Of a stretch of 64,000 nt of DNA, positions 36,331 to 44,776 are shown in pieces. The position numbers were made by a program, and so were the translations under genes. This DNA is from Chryseobacterium sp. YIM B08800. GTDB lineage: Bacteria; Bacteroidota; Bacteroidia; Flavobacteriales; Weeksellaceae. The notes under the pieces are model-generated. The model saw nothing but the letters and a program-made list of their open reading frames with translations. It was not told where the DNA came from and did no database searches. Location: contig NZ_JAPDKN010000016.1 of NCBI RefSeq assembly GCF_026163565.1, positions 90,847 through 154,846 of the forward strand, given 5' to 3'. How positions within the stretch are numbered: the stretch's first letter is position 1; every line of letters starts with the position of its first letter.

Positions 36331-36368
36331 AGCCTTGTCAAGGTTCAAAACCTTGACAAGGCTTTTTA
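36331..36368 (+). terminator. Terminator after the aldehyde dehydrogenase gene
   Basis: A 15-bp stem, agccttgtcaaggtt and aaccttgacaaggct, 3-nt loop, T run. A near-identical terminator occurs at 57621-57658. Confidence 0.8.
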
Positions 36369-36577
36369 AATTAATTCTAAAAATAAAAAGAGATTGTATG
36401 AAATCAGCCTAATAAAAAGTAAAATAGAAAGAATTGAAAGTTCGAAAAAGCTTCATCAGAATCAATTCATTGATTCCATTCTTTGCTCCTTTAAAATATG
36501 CAGTTCAAAAATAAATCTTTGCGTTAAAAAAGAACAACGATTAGCAAATTAAAACTAACCAAATAAAAAGTAAAAAT

Positions 36578-37615
36578 ATGATTCCAAAAACAATGAAAGC
36601 CGCTGTAGTTCAAGGCTACGGACAACCATTAAAAATTATGGAAGTTCCGGTAAGAGAACCCGGAAGATATGAAGTATTGGTAAAAGTTATCGCCTGTGGA
36701 GTTTGCCATACCGATTTACACGCTGTCGATGGCGATTGGCCTGCAAAACCCAAAATGCCATTAATTCCCGGACATGAAGGAGTAGGAATTGTAGTCGCTT
36801 GCGGACCGGAAGCTCATGTAAAAGAAGGAGATGCAGTGGGAGTTCCTTGGCTGTATTCAGCTTGTGGATGTTGTGATTATTGCATTACAGGATGGGAAAC
36901 ATTATGTGAAGCTCAGAAAAATGGTGGGTACAGTGTAGATGGAGGTTTCGCAGAATATGTGATTGCCGATTCAAGATATGTAGGACATTTAAAATCAGAT
37001 GCCAATTTCTTGGAAATTGCACCGATCCTTTGCGCAGGAGTAACGGTTTATAAAGGCTTAAAAGAAACAGAAACAAAACCCGGAGAATGGGTTGCCATAT
37101 CTGGAATTGGAGGATTAGGACATGTCGCAGTTCAGTATGCAAAAGCAATGGGAATGCACGTTGCAGCGATTGATGTGGCAGATGATAAATTAGAATTAGC
37201 AAAAAAATTAGGAGCAGATTTAGTGGTCAATGCAAAAAACACAGATCCTGGAGAGTATTTACATAAGGAAGTCGGCGGAATGCACGGCGCATTGATCACG
37301 GCTGTTTCGCCTATAGCTTTTAAACAAGGGATCGACGTTCTCAGAAGAAAAGGAACCATTGCTTTAAATGGTCTTCCTCCTGGTTCATTTGAGCTTCCGA
37401 TCTTTGAGACCGTTCTTAAAAGAATTACCGTAAGAGGTTCGATCGTAGGAACAAGAAAAGATATGCAGGAAGCATTAGATTTTGCCAATGAAGGCTTGGT
37501 AAAAGCGACTGTCACAGCAGCAAAATTAGAAGACATCAATGAAGTATTTGATAAAATGAAGGCCGGACAAATTGATGGCAGAATTGTCTTAGACATTGCT
37601 GGCTCTGCAAGCTAG
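36578..37615 (+). CDS. adhP: Zinc-dependent alcohol dehydrogenase, AdhP type
   Basis: 345 residues. A medium-chain dehydrogenase with catalytic zinc ligands Cys43 (GVCHTDLHA) and His66 (PGHEGVG), and structural zinc ligands Cys96, Cys99, Cys102 and Cys110. The NAD-binding loop is [13 protein letters not shown] (about 175-187). It converts primary alcohols such as ethanol to aldehydes, feeding the aldehyde dehydrogenase upstream. Its ATG lies 448 bp after that gene, so it needs its own promoter, although they are likely co-regulated. Confidence 0.9.
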   Translation: MIPKTMKAAVVQGYGQPLKIMEVPVREPGRYEVLVKVIACGVCHTDLHAVDGDWPAKPKMPLIPGHEGVGIVVACGPEAHVKEGDAVGVPWLYSACGCCDYCITGWETLCEAQKNGGYSVDGGFAEYVIADSRYVGHLKSDANFLEIAPILCAGVTVYKGLKETETKPGEWVAISGIGGLGHVAVQYAKAMGMHVAAIDVADDKLELAKKLGADLVVNAKNTDPGEYLHKEVGGMHGALITAVSPIAFKQGIDVLRRKGTIALNGLPPGSFELPIFETVLKRITVRGSIVGTRKDMQEALDFANEGLVKATVTAAKLEDINEVFDKMKAGQIDGRIVLDIAGSAS

Positions 37616-37680
37616 GAGTATATTGAAGTTTAGTGGGACCTGACAATTTTATGTTGTTAGGTTTTTTTAACTTTATAAAT

Positions 37681-37812
37681 TGTCATTGCGAGGAGCGAAG
37701 CGACGAAGCAATCTCAAAAAATAATGGATTGAAACAATTACATACAAATTCAAAGAAGCTATTTTGAACGATTGTTTAATTTAATTAAGATTAGATTCCT
37801 ACGGAATGACAA
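37681..37812. repeat. GTCATT...AATGAC intergenic repeat element
   Basis: It begins tgtcattgcgaggagcgaag and ends gattcctacggaatgaca, so its ends are inverted (GTCATT and AATGAC) with aatctc and gattag inside them. Relatives occur at 43411-43479, at 63508-63546/63908-63946 and, degenerate, at 59750-59783. No open frame. It is MITE-like in form. Confidence 0.6.
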
Positions 37813-37861
37813 AAACTATGTTATACTTGATTGAAAAACCAATCAATAAAAAGAAAATAAA

Positions 37862-38248
37862 ATGGAAACAAAAAAAATATCAAGACTTTCAGTAACAGAA
37901 AAAGCTTTAGAGCTGATTTGGGAATTAGAAAAAAAACATGGTGATTTGATGTTTTATCAAGCAGGAGGTTGCTGTGAAGGAACACAGCCGCAATGTTTTG
38001 AAAAAGGCGGCTACTTCCCAAGAATGAACGATGCCATGATAGGAACCATCAATGGGAATGAATTCTGGATCGACCGTGATCTTTTCGAATATTGGAAATA
38101 TTCGCATTTTACATTAGATATTTTAGACGGTTTCGGACCGGGCGGATTTTCCCTTGAAACTCCTTTAGGAAAAACTTTTAAAGTTCATTACAGATTGTTC
38201 ACGCCTGAAGAACTTGGAAATCTTGAGGATGTAAGACGAAGTGAATAA
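37862..38248 (+). CDS. DUF779 family protein
   Basis: 128 residues. DUF779 is marked by GGCCEGTQPQC (Cys37, Cys38, Cys45), a probable metal or redox site, and by FWIDRDLFEYWKYSHFTLDI. DUF779 genes are typically found beside ExaC-type aldehyde and AdhP-type alcohol dehydrogenases in many bacteria, as here, but their function is unknown; a role in metal supply or enzyme maturation is my inference. It follows adhP at 246 bp, across an intergenic repeat. Confidence 0.82.
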   Translation: METKKISRLSVTEKALELIWELEKKHGDLMFYQAGGCCEGTQPQCFEKGGYFPRMNDAMIGTINGNEFWIDRDLFEYWKYSHFTLDILDGFGPGGFSLETPLGKTFKVHYRLFTPEELGNLEDVRRSE

Positions 38249-38271
38249 AATATCAAATTGGAGGTAAAAGT

Positions 38272-38784
38272 TTAATGTTTTTGTACAGTATAAATCAGTT
38301 CTCTTTCAAAATCATATTTTCCTCTCCTAATTCCTCTTTTTAAGGTGAAATATTGCATTATAGTTATTATTATAGTGAATGCAAGAAAATAGAAATCTTT
38401 CTCATTTGCTTGTAAAGTAACATAAATTGCAATTAAGAAAAAGCATAATATGATTACTGAGCTAAAAATTTGAAATGCTGATGGCACAATTTCTATTGAA
38501 GCAAATGTTCTGTCATTCTGATCAGATATTTTTCCACGAAATACAGGATTATTAAAATTGATATCAAATAATCGTATTCTTTTTTTGAGTGTAAAGCCGT
38601 TATTATCAATCATTCCTCTGTATTCAAATCTTGTTGGAATTGCAGTATCTCTTTCTAATGATATAAACGAAGTATTAGTTTTGTAAGTTATTTTCCACAA
38701 CTTCTCTATCAATTCGATTCTGTTGATATTTAATTCAATATTTAAAGTGTCATGCAGACCTATATTTTTCAAAAAAGAATTCAT
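38272..38784 (-). CDS. Hypothetical membrane protein
   Basis: 170 residues. Two adjacent membrane helices near residues 108-128 and 134-150 (FSSVIILCFFLIAIYV; FYFLAFTIIITIMQYF), preceded by a charged soluble region. No recognised family. It is followed on the same strand, upstream, by the symporter gene 35 bp away, so the two could be one transcript, but no functional link is evident. Confidence 0.55.
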   Translation of the reverse strand: MNSFLKNIGLHDTLNIELNINRIELIEKLWKITYKTNTSFISLERDTAIPTRFEYRGMIDNNGFTLKKRIRLFDINFNNPVFRGKISDQNDRTFASIEIVPSAFQIFSSVIILCFFLIAIYVTLQANEKDFYFLAFTIIITIMQYFTLKRGIRRGKYDFERELIYTVQKH

Positions 38785-38819
38785 TTGGGGTAAAAAGAAT
38801 ATTTAAAAACAAATTAAAA

Positions 38820-40019
38820 TTAGGCTTTAATAAACCGATTCACAAACATCGCCGCGACAATATCTCCTACAGCATTTAAAACTGTTGCCAACGGATCGAC
38901 CAAAGTTCCGATAATGATCACTGCAGGAATGGCTTCCTGTGGTAAACTGTACACAGAGATCATCAGCATTTCGCCAATATAACCGCCATTTGGAATTCCT
39001 CCGGCAACGATACTTACAAAAACGGTGATCCCTAAAGCTAACAAAAGATTGGAAGGTTCAAAAAAATCTCTCCCAATAATCTGAAAAGCTACATATATTT
39101 TAATAATCGAAGACATCGACGAACCGTTTTTATGCAATGTCGTTCCAATCGGTATCACCAGATTGGCAATCGAACTCGGAATCCCTATTTTTGATGCGGC
39201 TACCAAATTGGTGGGCATGGTGGCAAAACTGCTGCAGGTACTCAAGGCAGTTAAGGTGGGGAGAATTGCATTTTTCCAGAAACTTTTAATTCCGTTTTGT
39301 CCGTTTGCCATAAATGCATAAAGTGTGAAAAATATAAAGAAGTAAATAATTCCTGCAACGTAATATAAACCAAGTGGTTTAGCATAAAAACCAAAAAGCT
39401 GAGGTCCTAATGTAGCAACTTGGTAGGCAAAGTATGCTCCCAAACCGATGGGCGCAATTTTCATGATCATGATAAGAAGTTCTTTCATCACTTCATAGCC
39501 TGAAGCAATAAAAACTCTGAAAGGTTTTCCGCTTTCACCGGATTTTCTGGCAGCAAAACCTGTGAGGAAGGCAAAAATAAGAAGAGCCAACATATTTTTT
39601 CGTGAAAACAATTCTGTAAACTCACCTACAGTAAAAAAGCTTACAATTCTCTCACCCCAGTTTTCTTCTTTGGTGGCTTCTGCAATCAATTCTGTACTTC
39701 CCGATATCGATGAAACCGGAAAAAGGTAGACTGCACCAATGGTGAAAAGGGCAGCAGTCAGTATGAAAAATAAGAATGTAAAAGACATTATTAAAAGAAT
39801 TTTACCAAACTTAGATTCCTGCTCGAGAGAGGCAATAGAATTTGAAACAGCAAAAAATACCAGCGGAACAACACTTACAAAAAGAAGATTAAGAAAAATA
39901 TCACCAAGCGGTTTTATATATTCCACGATTTGCGGTGCCACAATACCGATAATGCTTCCTATGGTAATTCCAACAAGTAAAAGCAAAATTCCGGAATAGT
40001 TTTTTAAAACTTCTTTCAT
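38820..40019 (-). CDS. Dicarboxylate/amino acid:cation symporter (DAACS family)
   Basis: 399 residues with about eight membrane helices, the family size. The re-entrant loop shows a serine-rich ALSTCSSFATMPTN; the substrate region has IPIGTTLHKNGSSM; and the last helix has NAVGDIVAAMFVNRF with the conserved Asp, as in glutamate/aspartate/dicarboxylate carriers that couple uptake to sodium or protons. The exact substrate is uncertain. The HP1 loop motif replaces the usual NMDGT with LHKNGSS, close enough for the family. Confidence 0.88.
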   Translation of the reverse strand: MKEVLKNYSGILLLLVGITIGSIIGIVAPQIVEYIKPLGDIFLNLLFVSVVPLVFFAVSNSIASLEQESKFGKILLIMSFTFLFFILTAALFTIGAVYLFPVSSISGSTELIAEATKEENWGERIVSFFTVGEFTELFSRKNMLALLIFAFLTGFAARKSGESGKPFRVFIASGYEVMKELLIMIMKIAPIGLGAYFAYQVATLGPQLFGFYAKPLGLYYVAGIIYFFIFFTLYAFMANGQNGIKSFWKNAILPTLTALSTCSSFATMPTNLVAASKIGIPSSIANLVIPIGTTLHKNGSSMSSIIKIYVAFQIIGRDFFEPSNLLLALGITVFVSIVAGGIPNGGYIGEMLMISVYSLPQEAIPAVIIIGTLVDPLATVLNAVGDIVAAMFVNRFIKA

Positions 40020-40174
40020 AGGTGGATGTTTATTGTTTTTTAAGCAATATGTAATCGTCTAATTTAATTGGTATTTGATAATTCAAATAAGTAATTGCGA
40101 TTTTATGCCTGATTTTTATCAAAGATAGATTTATTTTTAACAATTTCTAAGAGGTATTTTCGCCTTAATTTTTC

Positions 40175-40182
40175 TAAATTTG
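40175..40182 (+). promoter_or_regulatory. Candidate -7 element (TAAATTTG) of the cbpA operon
   Basis: TAAATTTG fits TAnnTTTG, 17 bp before the ATG at 40200. The -33 region has TTTTCG in place of TTTG, so the match is partial. Confidence 0.4.
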
Positions 40183-40199
40183 AGTAAACATTCGTTTCT

Positions 40200-41114
40200 A
40201 TGGCTTATATAGATTATTACAAAATTTTAGGCGTAGACAAAAGCGCAACGCAGGACGATATTAAAAAAGCGTACCGAAAGCAGGCAAGAAAACTACATCC
40301 AGACCTTAATCCGAATGATAAAGAAGCAGAAAGACAGTTCAAGGAGCTGAATGAAGCTAACGAAGTACTCAGTAATCCTGAGAACCGCACCAAATACGAT
40401 AAATATGGTGAAAACTGGAAGCATGGTAAAGAATACGAAAAAGCACAGCAACAGCAAAGACAGCAATATCAAGGCGGAAATTACGGTGGTGGATTTTCTG
40501 GTGCTGATTTCGGGGAAGGTGAAGATTTTTCAGATTTTTTCCAAAGTATGTTTGGCGGAGCGGGAGGTGGCTTTGGAAGAAGTTCGCGAGGAAGTGCTTC
40601 CGGAAAGTTTAAAGGTCAGGATGTTCAGGCAGAATTAAATTTAAACCTAAAAGATGCCGCAACAACTCATCAGCAGACTTTTGATATTAATGGGAAAAAA
40701 GTAAGAATTACGATTCCTGCAGGAGTGTATGACGGACAGCAAATAAAATTGAAAGGCCACGGAAATCCGGGTGTTAATGGTGGCCCAAATGGAGATTTGT
40801 ACATTACTTTTAATATTAATCCTGATCCTAATTTTGAAAGAGTAGGAGATGATTTGAAAACTAAAGTGACGATTGATCTTTACACCGCTGTTTTAGGTGG
40901 CGAAGTTACTGTAAACACTTTGGACGGAAGTGTTAATCTGAAAGTAAAACCCGGAACCCAAAACGGAACAACGGTAAGACTAAAAGGAAAGGGCTTTCCG
41001 GTCTATAAAAAAGATGGACATTTTGGTGATCTGTTTGCAACCTATGATGTAAAATTGCCAACCGATCTTACAGAAAAGCAGAAAGAACTTTTTGAACAAC
41101 TTAAAAATTCCTAA
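40200..41114 (+). CDS. cbpA: DnaJ-class co-chaperone, CbpA type
   Basis: 304 residues. The J domain (5-70) has the HPD tripeptide at 33-35 that stimulates DnaK. A Gly/Phe/Gln-rich linker (90-145) follows, then the C-terminal substrate-binding domain (150-300) with [19 protein letters not shown] and [12 protein letters not shown]. It lacks the cysteine zinc finger of DnaJ, as in CbpA. The CbpM-type gene lies 3 bp downstream, which supports the CbpA assignment. It assists DnaK in protein folding and possibly DNA compaction. Confidence 0.88.
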   Translation: MAYIDYYKILGVDKSATQDDIKKAYRKQARKLHPDLNPNDKEAERQFKELNEANEVLSNPENRTKYDKYGENWKHGKEYEKAQQQQRQQYQGGNYGGGFSGADFGEGEDFSDFFQSMFGGAGGGFGRSSRGSASGKFKGQDVQAELNLNLKDAATTHQQTFDINGKKVRITIPAGVYDGQQIKLKGHGNPGVNGGPNGDLYITFNINPDPNFERVGDDLKTKVTIDLYTAVLGGEVTVNTLDGSVNLKVKPGTQNGTTVRLKGKGFPVYKKDGHFGDLFATYDVKLPTDLTEKQKELFEQLKNS

Positions 41115-41117
41115 GCT

Positions 41118-41420
41118 ATGAGTGAAAGAATATCACGCGAGGAACTCGTACAGATTTATAATATTGAGATTACTTTTTTTGATGAATTGGTAGATTCCGG
41201 CTTGCTGAATATAGAAACGGAGAACGAAATCCATTACCTCATGTATGAAGACCTTCCTACATTTGAAAGATTTACCAATTGGCATTATGATTTGGAAATA
41301 AATCTTCCTGGTTTGGAAGTTATCAACAGCATGCTGCAGAAAATGAAAAATTTGAATCAGATTAACCGTGAATTAATGCAAAAACTTTCGGTAATAAGTG
41401 GGCAATATGAAGATATTTAA
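41118..41420 (+). CDS. CbpM-like chaperone modulator
   Basis: 100 residues. A MerR-like winged-helix start, ISREELVQIYNIEITFFDELVDSGLL, is followed by an LNQINRELMQKL helix. CbpM binds the J domain of CbpA and inhibits it. The gene begins 3 bp after the cbpA stop, and its size and fold match. The operon likely provides a controlled chaperone. Confidence 0.78.
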   Translation: MSERISREELVQIYNIEITFFDELVDSGLLNIETENEIHYLMYEDLPTFERFTNWHYDLEINLPGLEVINSMLQKMKNLNQINRELMQKLSVISGQYEDI

Positions 41421-41450
41421 TTTAGTTTTGTGAACTTTAAAACTTATTAT

Positions 41451-41987
41451 ATGGCCAGACTCAATGACGATAAAATCATTAATTTAAACATTAGCAAAAA
41501 AGATTTCGAAGAGATTTACCTTCAGGGAGATCAGGGAAGTCTTTTTTTCTCGCCTACTGTAAAAGGAAAACTGATCACCACGATCGTAGTTGCGGTGATC
41601 CTGTTGGTTTTATTTTACTTCAAAGATGATCTAAGTAAAGAAAAATTCGGAATTTTATATTTTGTGAGTTTTCTTTTCCTGCTTTGTGCGGTCTACTTAT
41701 CTTTAGCAATTAACAAGGTTTCAAAATGGAAAAAAGAAGTGGTAAAATACCTTAAAACTCTTGAAAACACAGAAATTTATCAAATTCAGTTTAATGCTAA
41801 AGTTTTTAAAGTAAACCTTAACGACAATAAAGAAACCAGCCTTTGGACAGAATTTACGGCTGCAGAAATTAGCGATAAATTTATAGGTTTAGAAGGAAAA
41901 TTCAATTATATGTTTCCCAAAAAGTCAATGCAGGAGGCCGATTTCGAATTGCTAAAACAGGCGGTACAGACTAATGTTTTGAAATAG
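41451..41987 (+). CDS. Membrane protein, YcxB-like architecture
   Basis: 178 residues from the ATG at 41451; a GTG at 41430 is an alternative. Two membrane helices lie near 34-55 and 59-79 (TTIVVAVILLVLFYF; ILYFVSFLFLLCAVYL), followed by a soluble half with LWTEFTAAEISDKFIGLEG and MFPKKSM, a pattern seen in YcxB-like proteins. Function unknown. It is 30 bp after cbpM and probably shares that transcript. Confidence 0.55.
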   Translation: MARLNDDKIINLNISKKDFEEIYLQGDQGSLFFSPTVKGKLITTIVVAVILLVLFYFKDDLSKEKFGILYFVSFLFLLCAVYLSLAINKVSKWKKEVVKYLKTLENTEIYQIQFNAKVFKVNLNDNKETSLWTEFTAAEISDKFIGLEGKFNYMFPKKSMQEADFELLKQAVQTNVLK

Positions 41988-42050
41988 AGAACTAAATGTC
42001 CTTAAGACGATAATCAACATCTTATTGACAATAGATTTAGAAATAAATAA

Positions 42051-42080
42051 AAAACTCAGAGCAAACACTCTGAGTTTTGT
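42051..42080. terminator. Bidirectional terminator between convergent genes
   Basis: An 11-bp stem, aaaactcagag and ctctgagtttt, with a 6-nt loop. It ends both the cbpA-side transcript and the minus-strand cysteine synthase gene. Confidence 0.82.
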
Positions 42081-42098
42081 TTTATAATGAAAAGCTGA

Positions 42099-43082
42099 TT
42101 AGTCTAACCAACCCATTTCTTTCATCCATTCGTCGTTGTAGATTTTCCCAACGTATCTTGAACCGTGATCGTGAAGAAGTACCACAACGATATCATCTTT
42201 TGTAAACTGATCTTTCATCTGAACCAAAGCTGCCATTGCGCTTCCTGCAGAATATCCGCAGAAAATCCCTTCTTCTTTTGCCAATTTTCTTGCGTAGATA
42301 GCACCGTCTTTATCGGTCACTTTTTCGAAATGATCGATTACAGACATATCGTAGTTTTCAGGAAGAATATCTTCACCAATACCTTCTGTAATGTAGCTGT
42401 AAGCGTTTCCTAGATTAATTTCTCCCGTTTCGTGAATCTCTTTTAAGATAGAACCATACGTATCAATACCGATTACTTTGATGTCAGAATTTTTCTCTTT
42501 AAAGAAAGTTCCACAACCTGTAATGGTGCCGCCCGTTCCGGCTCCAACTACAAAATGAGTCAGTTTTCCTTCCGTTTGTTCCCAGATTTCAGGAGCGGTA
42601 GACTCGTAGTGAGCAGCTCTGTTTGATAAATTATCATATTGGTTAACGTACCATCCGTTTTCTGTCTCTTTTGCTAATCTTTTTGAGACTGAATAATAAG
42701 AACGCGGGTCTGTAGGTTTTACGTCTGTAGGACAAACGATTACTTCAGCTCCAACGGCACGAAGAATATCACATTTTTCTTTTGACTGTTTAGCGTTGGT
42801 CACAAAAATACATTTGTATCCTTTGATGATGGCAGCCAAAGCCAATCCCATCCCTGTGTTTCCTGAAGTCCCTTCAATAATAGTTCCTCCTGGTTTTAGT
42901 CTTCCGTCTTTTTCAGCGTCTTCAATCATTTTCAGAGCCATTCTGTCTTTTACCGAATTTCCGGGGTTGAAAGTTTCTACTTTTGCCAAAACCAATGCCG
43001 GGAAATCTTCACCCAAAACTTTATTAAGCTTTACAAGAGGGGTATTTCCAATGGTTTCGAGTATATTTTCTGCGTATTTCAT
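42099..43082 (-). CDS. PLP-dependent cysteine synthase / cystathionine beta-synthase family enzyme
   Basis: 327 residues. The Schiff-base lysine is in NPGNSVKDR (Lys45), the substrate loop is GTSGNTGMGLA (about 67-77), and GAGTGGTITGCG is the phosphate loop. The family makes cysteine from O-acetylserine or condenses serine with homocysteine. Two features lean to the beta-synthase side: YYSVSKRLAKE and GYSAGSAMAA. Without CBS domains and with no linked cysE or metY the role remains open. Single gene. Confidence 0.85.
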   Translation of the reverse strand: MKYAENILETIGNTPLVKLNKVLGEDFPALVLAKVETFNPGNSVKDRMALKMIEDAEKDGRLKPGGTIIEGTSGNTGMGLALAAIIKGYKCIFVTNAKQSKEKCDILRAVGAEVIVCPTDVKPTDPRSYYSVSKRLAKETENGWYVNQYDNLSNRAAHYESTAPEIWEQTEGKLTHFVVGAGTGGTITGCGTFFKEKNSDIKVIGIDTYGSILKEIHETGEINLGNAYSYITEGIGEDILPENYDMSVIDHFEKVTDKDGAIYARKLAKEEGIFCGYSAGSAMAALVQMKDQFTKDDIVVVLLHDHGSRYVGKIYNDEWMKEMGWLD

Positions 43083-43262
43083 AAGTAGCTTTTATTGTCT
43101 TTTTTATCGCTTATTTTCGTGAGCATCTGTGATTTAAGAGCCTACACAGCGATTTCATAAATGTTTTTTCTGCCTGGCAAAGATACAGTTTTCAGATAAT
43201 TAATAATTAAAAATGAAGAATTAATAATATTTCGACGAAACTCCCCAACGCTCTTACACACG

Positions 43263-43345
43263 AACTTAATTAGGAGCTTTTTCCCGCTTTCCGTTGCAAT
43301 CTTTTTTTTCAAAAAAGGATTTTCACTGCAATCAGGGCTAAGATA
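43263..43345 (-). repeat. Degenerate relative of the 36141-36276 structured element
   Basis: Words such as ttttcccgctttccgttgca, a hairpin of opposed T and A runs (ctttttttt ... aaaaaag), then cactgcaatcagggctaa, are typical of a widespread flavobacterial intergenic element. The relationship to 36141-36276 is by layout, not by long identity. Confidence 0.4.
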
Positions 43346-43410
43346 TTTGTTGCTATTAGAATTATTTGTCATTGCTAGCAAAAGTATTTTAAAAAAAATA
43401 TCCACTCACT

Positions 43411-43479
43411 TTGTCATTCTGTAAGAATCTCAACAGTCGAATAACAAAATACTTGCTTAGATTTCTACGAAATGACAAA
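43411..43479. repeat. GTCATT...AATGAC intergenic element, short form
   Basis: The ends tttgtcattctgtaagaatct and agatttctacgaaatgacaaa are inverted with 17 of 21 positions pairing. 69 bp in total. It belongs to the same family as 37681-37812. Confidence 0.6.
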
Positions 43480-43504
43480 CGTTATGCAAACCAAGATTTA
43501 GAAT

Positions 43505-43539
43505 TAACAAATAACAAATAACAAATAACAAATAACAAT
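43505..43539 (+). repeat. Heptanucleotide tandem repeat (TAACAAA)x5
   Basis: Five units of TAACAAA, the last ending in T, lie 3 bp past the stop of the permease gene. Short tandem repeats like this vary in length. Confidence 0.85.
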
Positions 43540-43542
43540 TCA

Positions 43543-44772
43543 CTAATTATATTTAATCGCTTTTACAGGAGAAATTTTACTGATCAGATAACTCGGAATC
43601 ACCAAAGCCATTCCAGAAATAATTAAGATCCCTACTGAAATAGAAATAATGATCCACGGATTAAGATCTACAGGGACTACACTTACATAGTAATTGGCAG
43701 GATTTAATTTAATAATTCCAGTGTATTTTTGGGTAATTAAAAGTCCAAGACCGATGAGGTTTCCACATAAAAGTCCGGGAACCATTATAATTAGGGTGTA
43801 ATTGATGAAAGTCGCACGAATCTGTCCGTTGGTTGCGCCCAACGTTTTTAGCAAGCCGATAGAATTGGTTCTTTCGATAATCAAAATCAGCAAAACCATG
43901 ATGATATTAATGATGACCACCAAAAGCATAATTGAAATAATAATCCCGATATTAGTGTCGAAAAGCCCAATCCAATCATTGATTTGCGGGTATTTATCAG
44001 TTGCTTTTTCTGCGTAATTTTTATATCCGATAAATTTTTCAACCTGTGGAAAATCTTCATCGATATTATTGATGTTTTTAAAAAATACATCCAATCCTCC
44101 GATTTCATCAGGCTTCATATCAAGAATTCTTCTTACGTGATTGATGTCACCCACTACAAATTGATCATCGATCATCTTGATGTCGGTTTTGTAGATTCCT
44201 ACGACTTCAAAATTTCTGTAAATTGGTTTTTGATCAGCTTTTGAAAAAACAGTAACGATGCTGTCATTTACTTTTAAATGAAGGTCATTGGCAATCTTTT
44301 CTGAAATAACAACGCCATTATTATAACCTTCGCCATTGAGGAAAGGAGTTTTTCCGGCAGTCAGGAATTTTTTAAATCGTAAACTGTCAAAATCTTTACC
44401 GACACCTTTAAAAATAATTCCGGCAAAACTGTGCTCATTACGCATAATCCCGGTTACCATTGCATATCCTTGTACAGTTGCAACATCAGGAAATGCCTTA
44501 ATGCTTTTAATATCTAATCCCTGATTATCAAGAACCGAGGTATTGTAAGACGAATTTGATTTGGTAGATCGTACCGTAATATGACCGCTGAAATCTCCCA
44601 ATCTTTCTTTAATCGCCTTTTTTGAACCCAATCCTGTAGAAACAGTGATGAGTGAAACGATGATTCCCAAAGCCACAGACAGTCTGCCGATGAAGATGAT
44701 AACCCGAGAAAGGTTATTTTTGTTATCTTTGGAAAACGCTATTTTTCGGGAGAAATATAATGGAAATTTCAA
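43543..44772 (-). CDS. LolC/E-type ABC transporter permease
   Basis: 409 residues from a TTG start at 44772 that gives MKFPLYFSRKIAFSK; a TTG at 44793 would add 7 residues and overlap the next gene. The FtsX/MacB-type fold has one N-terminal membrane helix, a large periplasmic loop (55-270) and three C-terminal helices with IIIERTNSIGLLKTLGATNGQIR. LolCE-like proteins release lipoproteins from the inner membrane with the LolD ATPase. No ATPase gene is adjacent. Confidence 0.82.
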   Translation of the reverse strand: MKFPLYFSRKIAFSKDNKNNLSRVIIFIGRLSVALGIIVSLITVSTGLGSKKAIKERLGDFSGHITVRSTKSNSSYNTSVLDNQGLDIKSIKAFPDVATVQGYAMVTGIMRNEHSFAGIIFKGVGKDFDSLRFKKFLTAGKTPFLNGEGYNNGVVISEKIANDLHLKVNDSIVTVFSKADQKPIYRNFEVVGIYKTDIKMIDDQFVVGDINHVRRILDMKPDEIGGLDVFFKNINNIDEDFPQVEKFIGYKNYAEKATDKYPQINDWIGLFDTNIGIIISIMLLVVIINIIMVLLILIIERTNSIGLLKTLGATNGQIRATFINYTLIIMVPGLLCGNLIGLGLLITQKYTGIIKLNPANYYVSVVPVDLNPWIIISISVGILIISGMALVIPSYLISKISPVKAIKYN

Positions 44773-44776
44773 GCTT

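Larger units (their letters stand above)
36130..36577. other. 448-bp intergenic region with GC-rich structured element and a terminator
   Basis: No gene. It contains a GC-rich island (36141-36276), a hairpin terminator (36331-36368), and an AT-rich stretch up to the alcohol dehydrogenase start, where the promoter of that gene should lie. Confidence 0.55.
43083..43542. other. 460-bp intergenic region rich in dispersed repeats
   Basis: Upstream of the cysteine synthase gene, so its promoter should lie near 43090-43200. The rest holds a degenerate copy of a structured repeat (43263-43345), an inverted-end element (43411-43479) and a heptanucleotide repeat (43505-43539). An 87-codon open frame on the minus strand covers repeat sequence and is not a gene. 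Confidence 0.55.

Noticed and set aside
37132..37596. 154-codon open frame antisense to adhP
   Set aside because: Shadow frame within a conserved zinc dehydrogenase.
43142..43405. 87-codon open frame on the minus strand upstream of the cysteine synthase gene
   Set aside because: It runs across dispersed repeat sequence, has no family-like features, and similar frames arise from the same repeats in other spacers.
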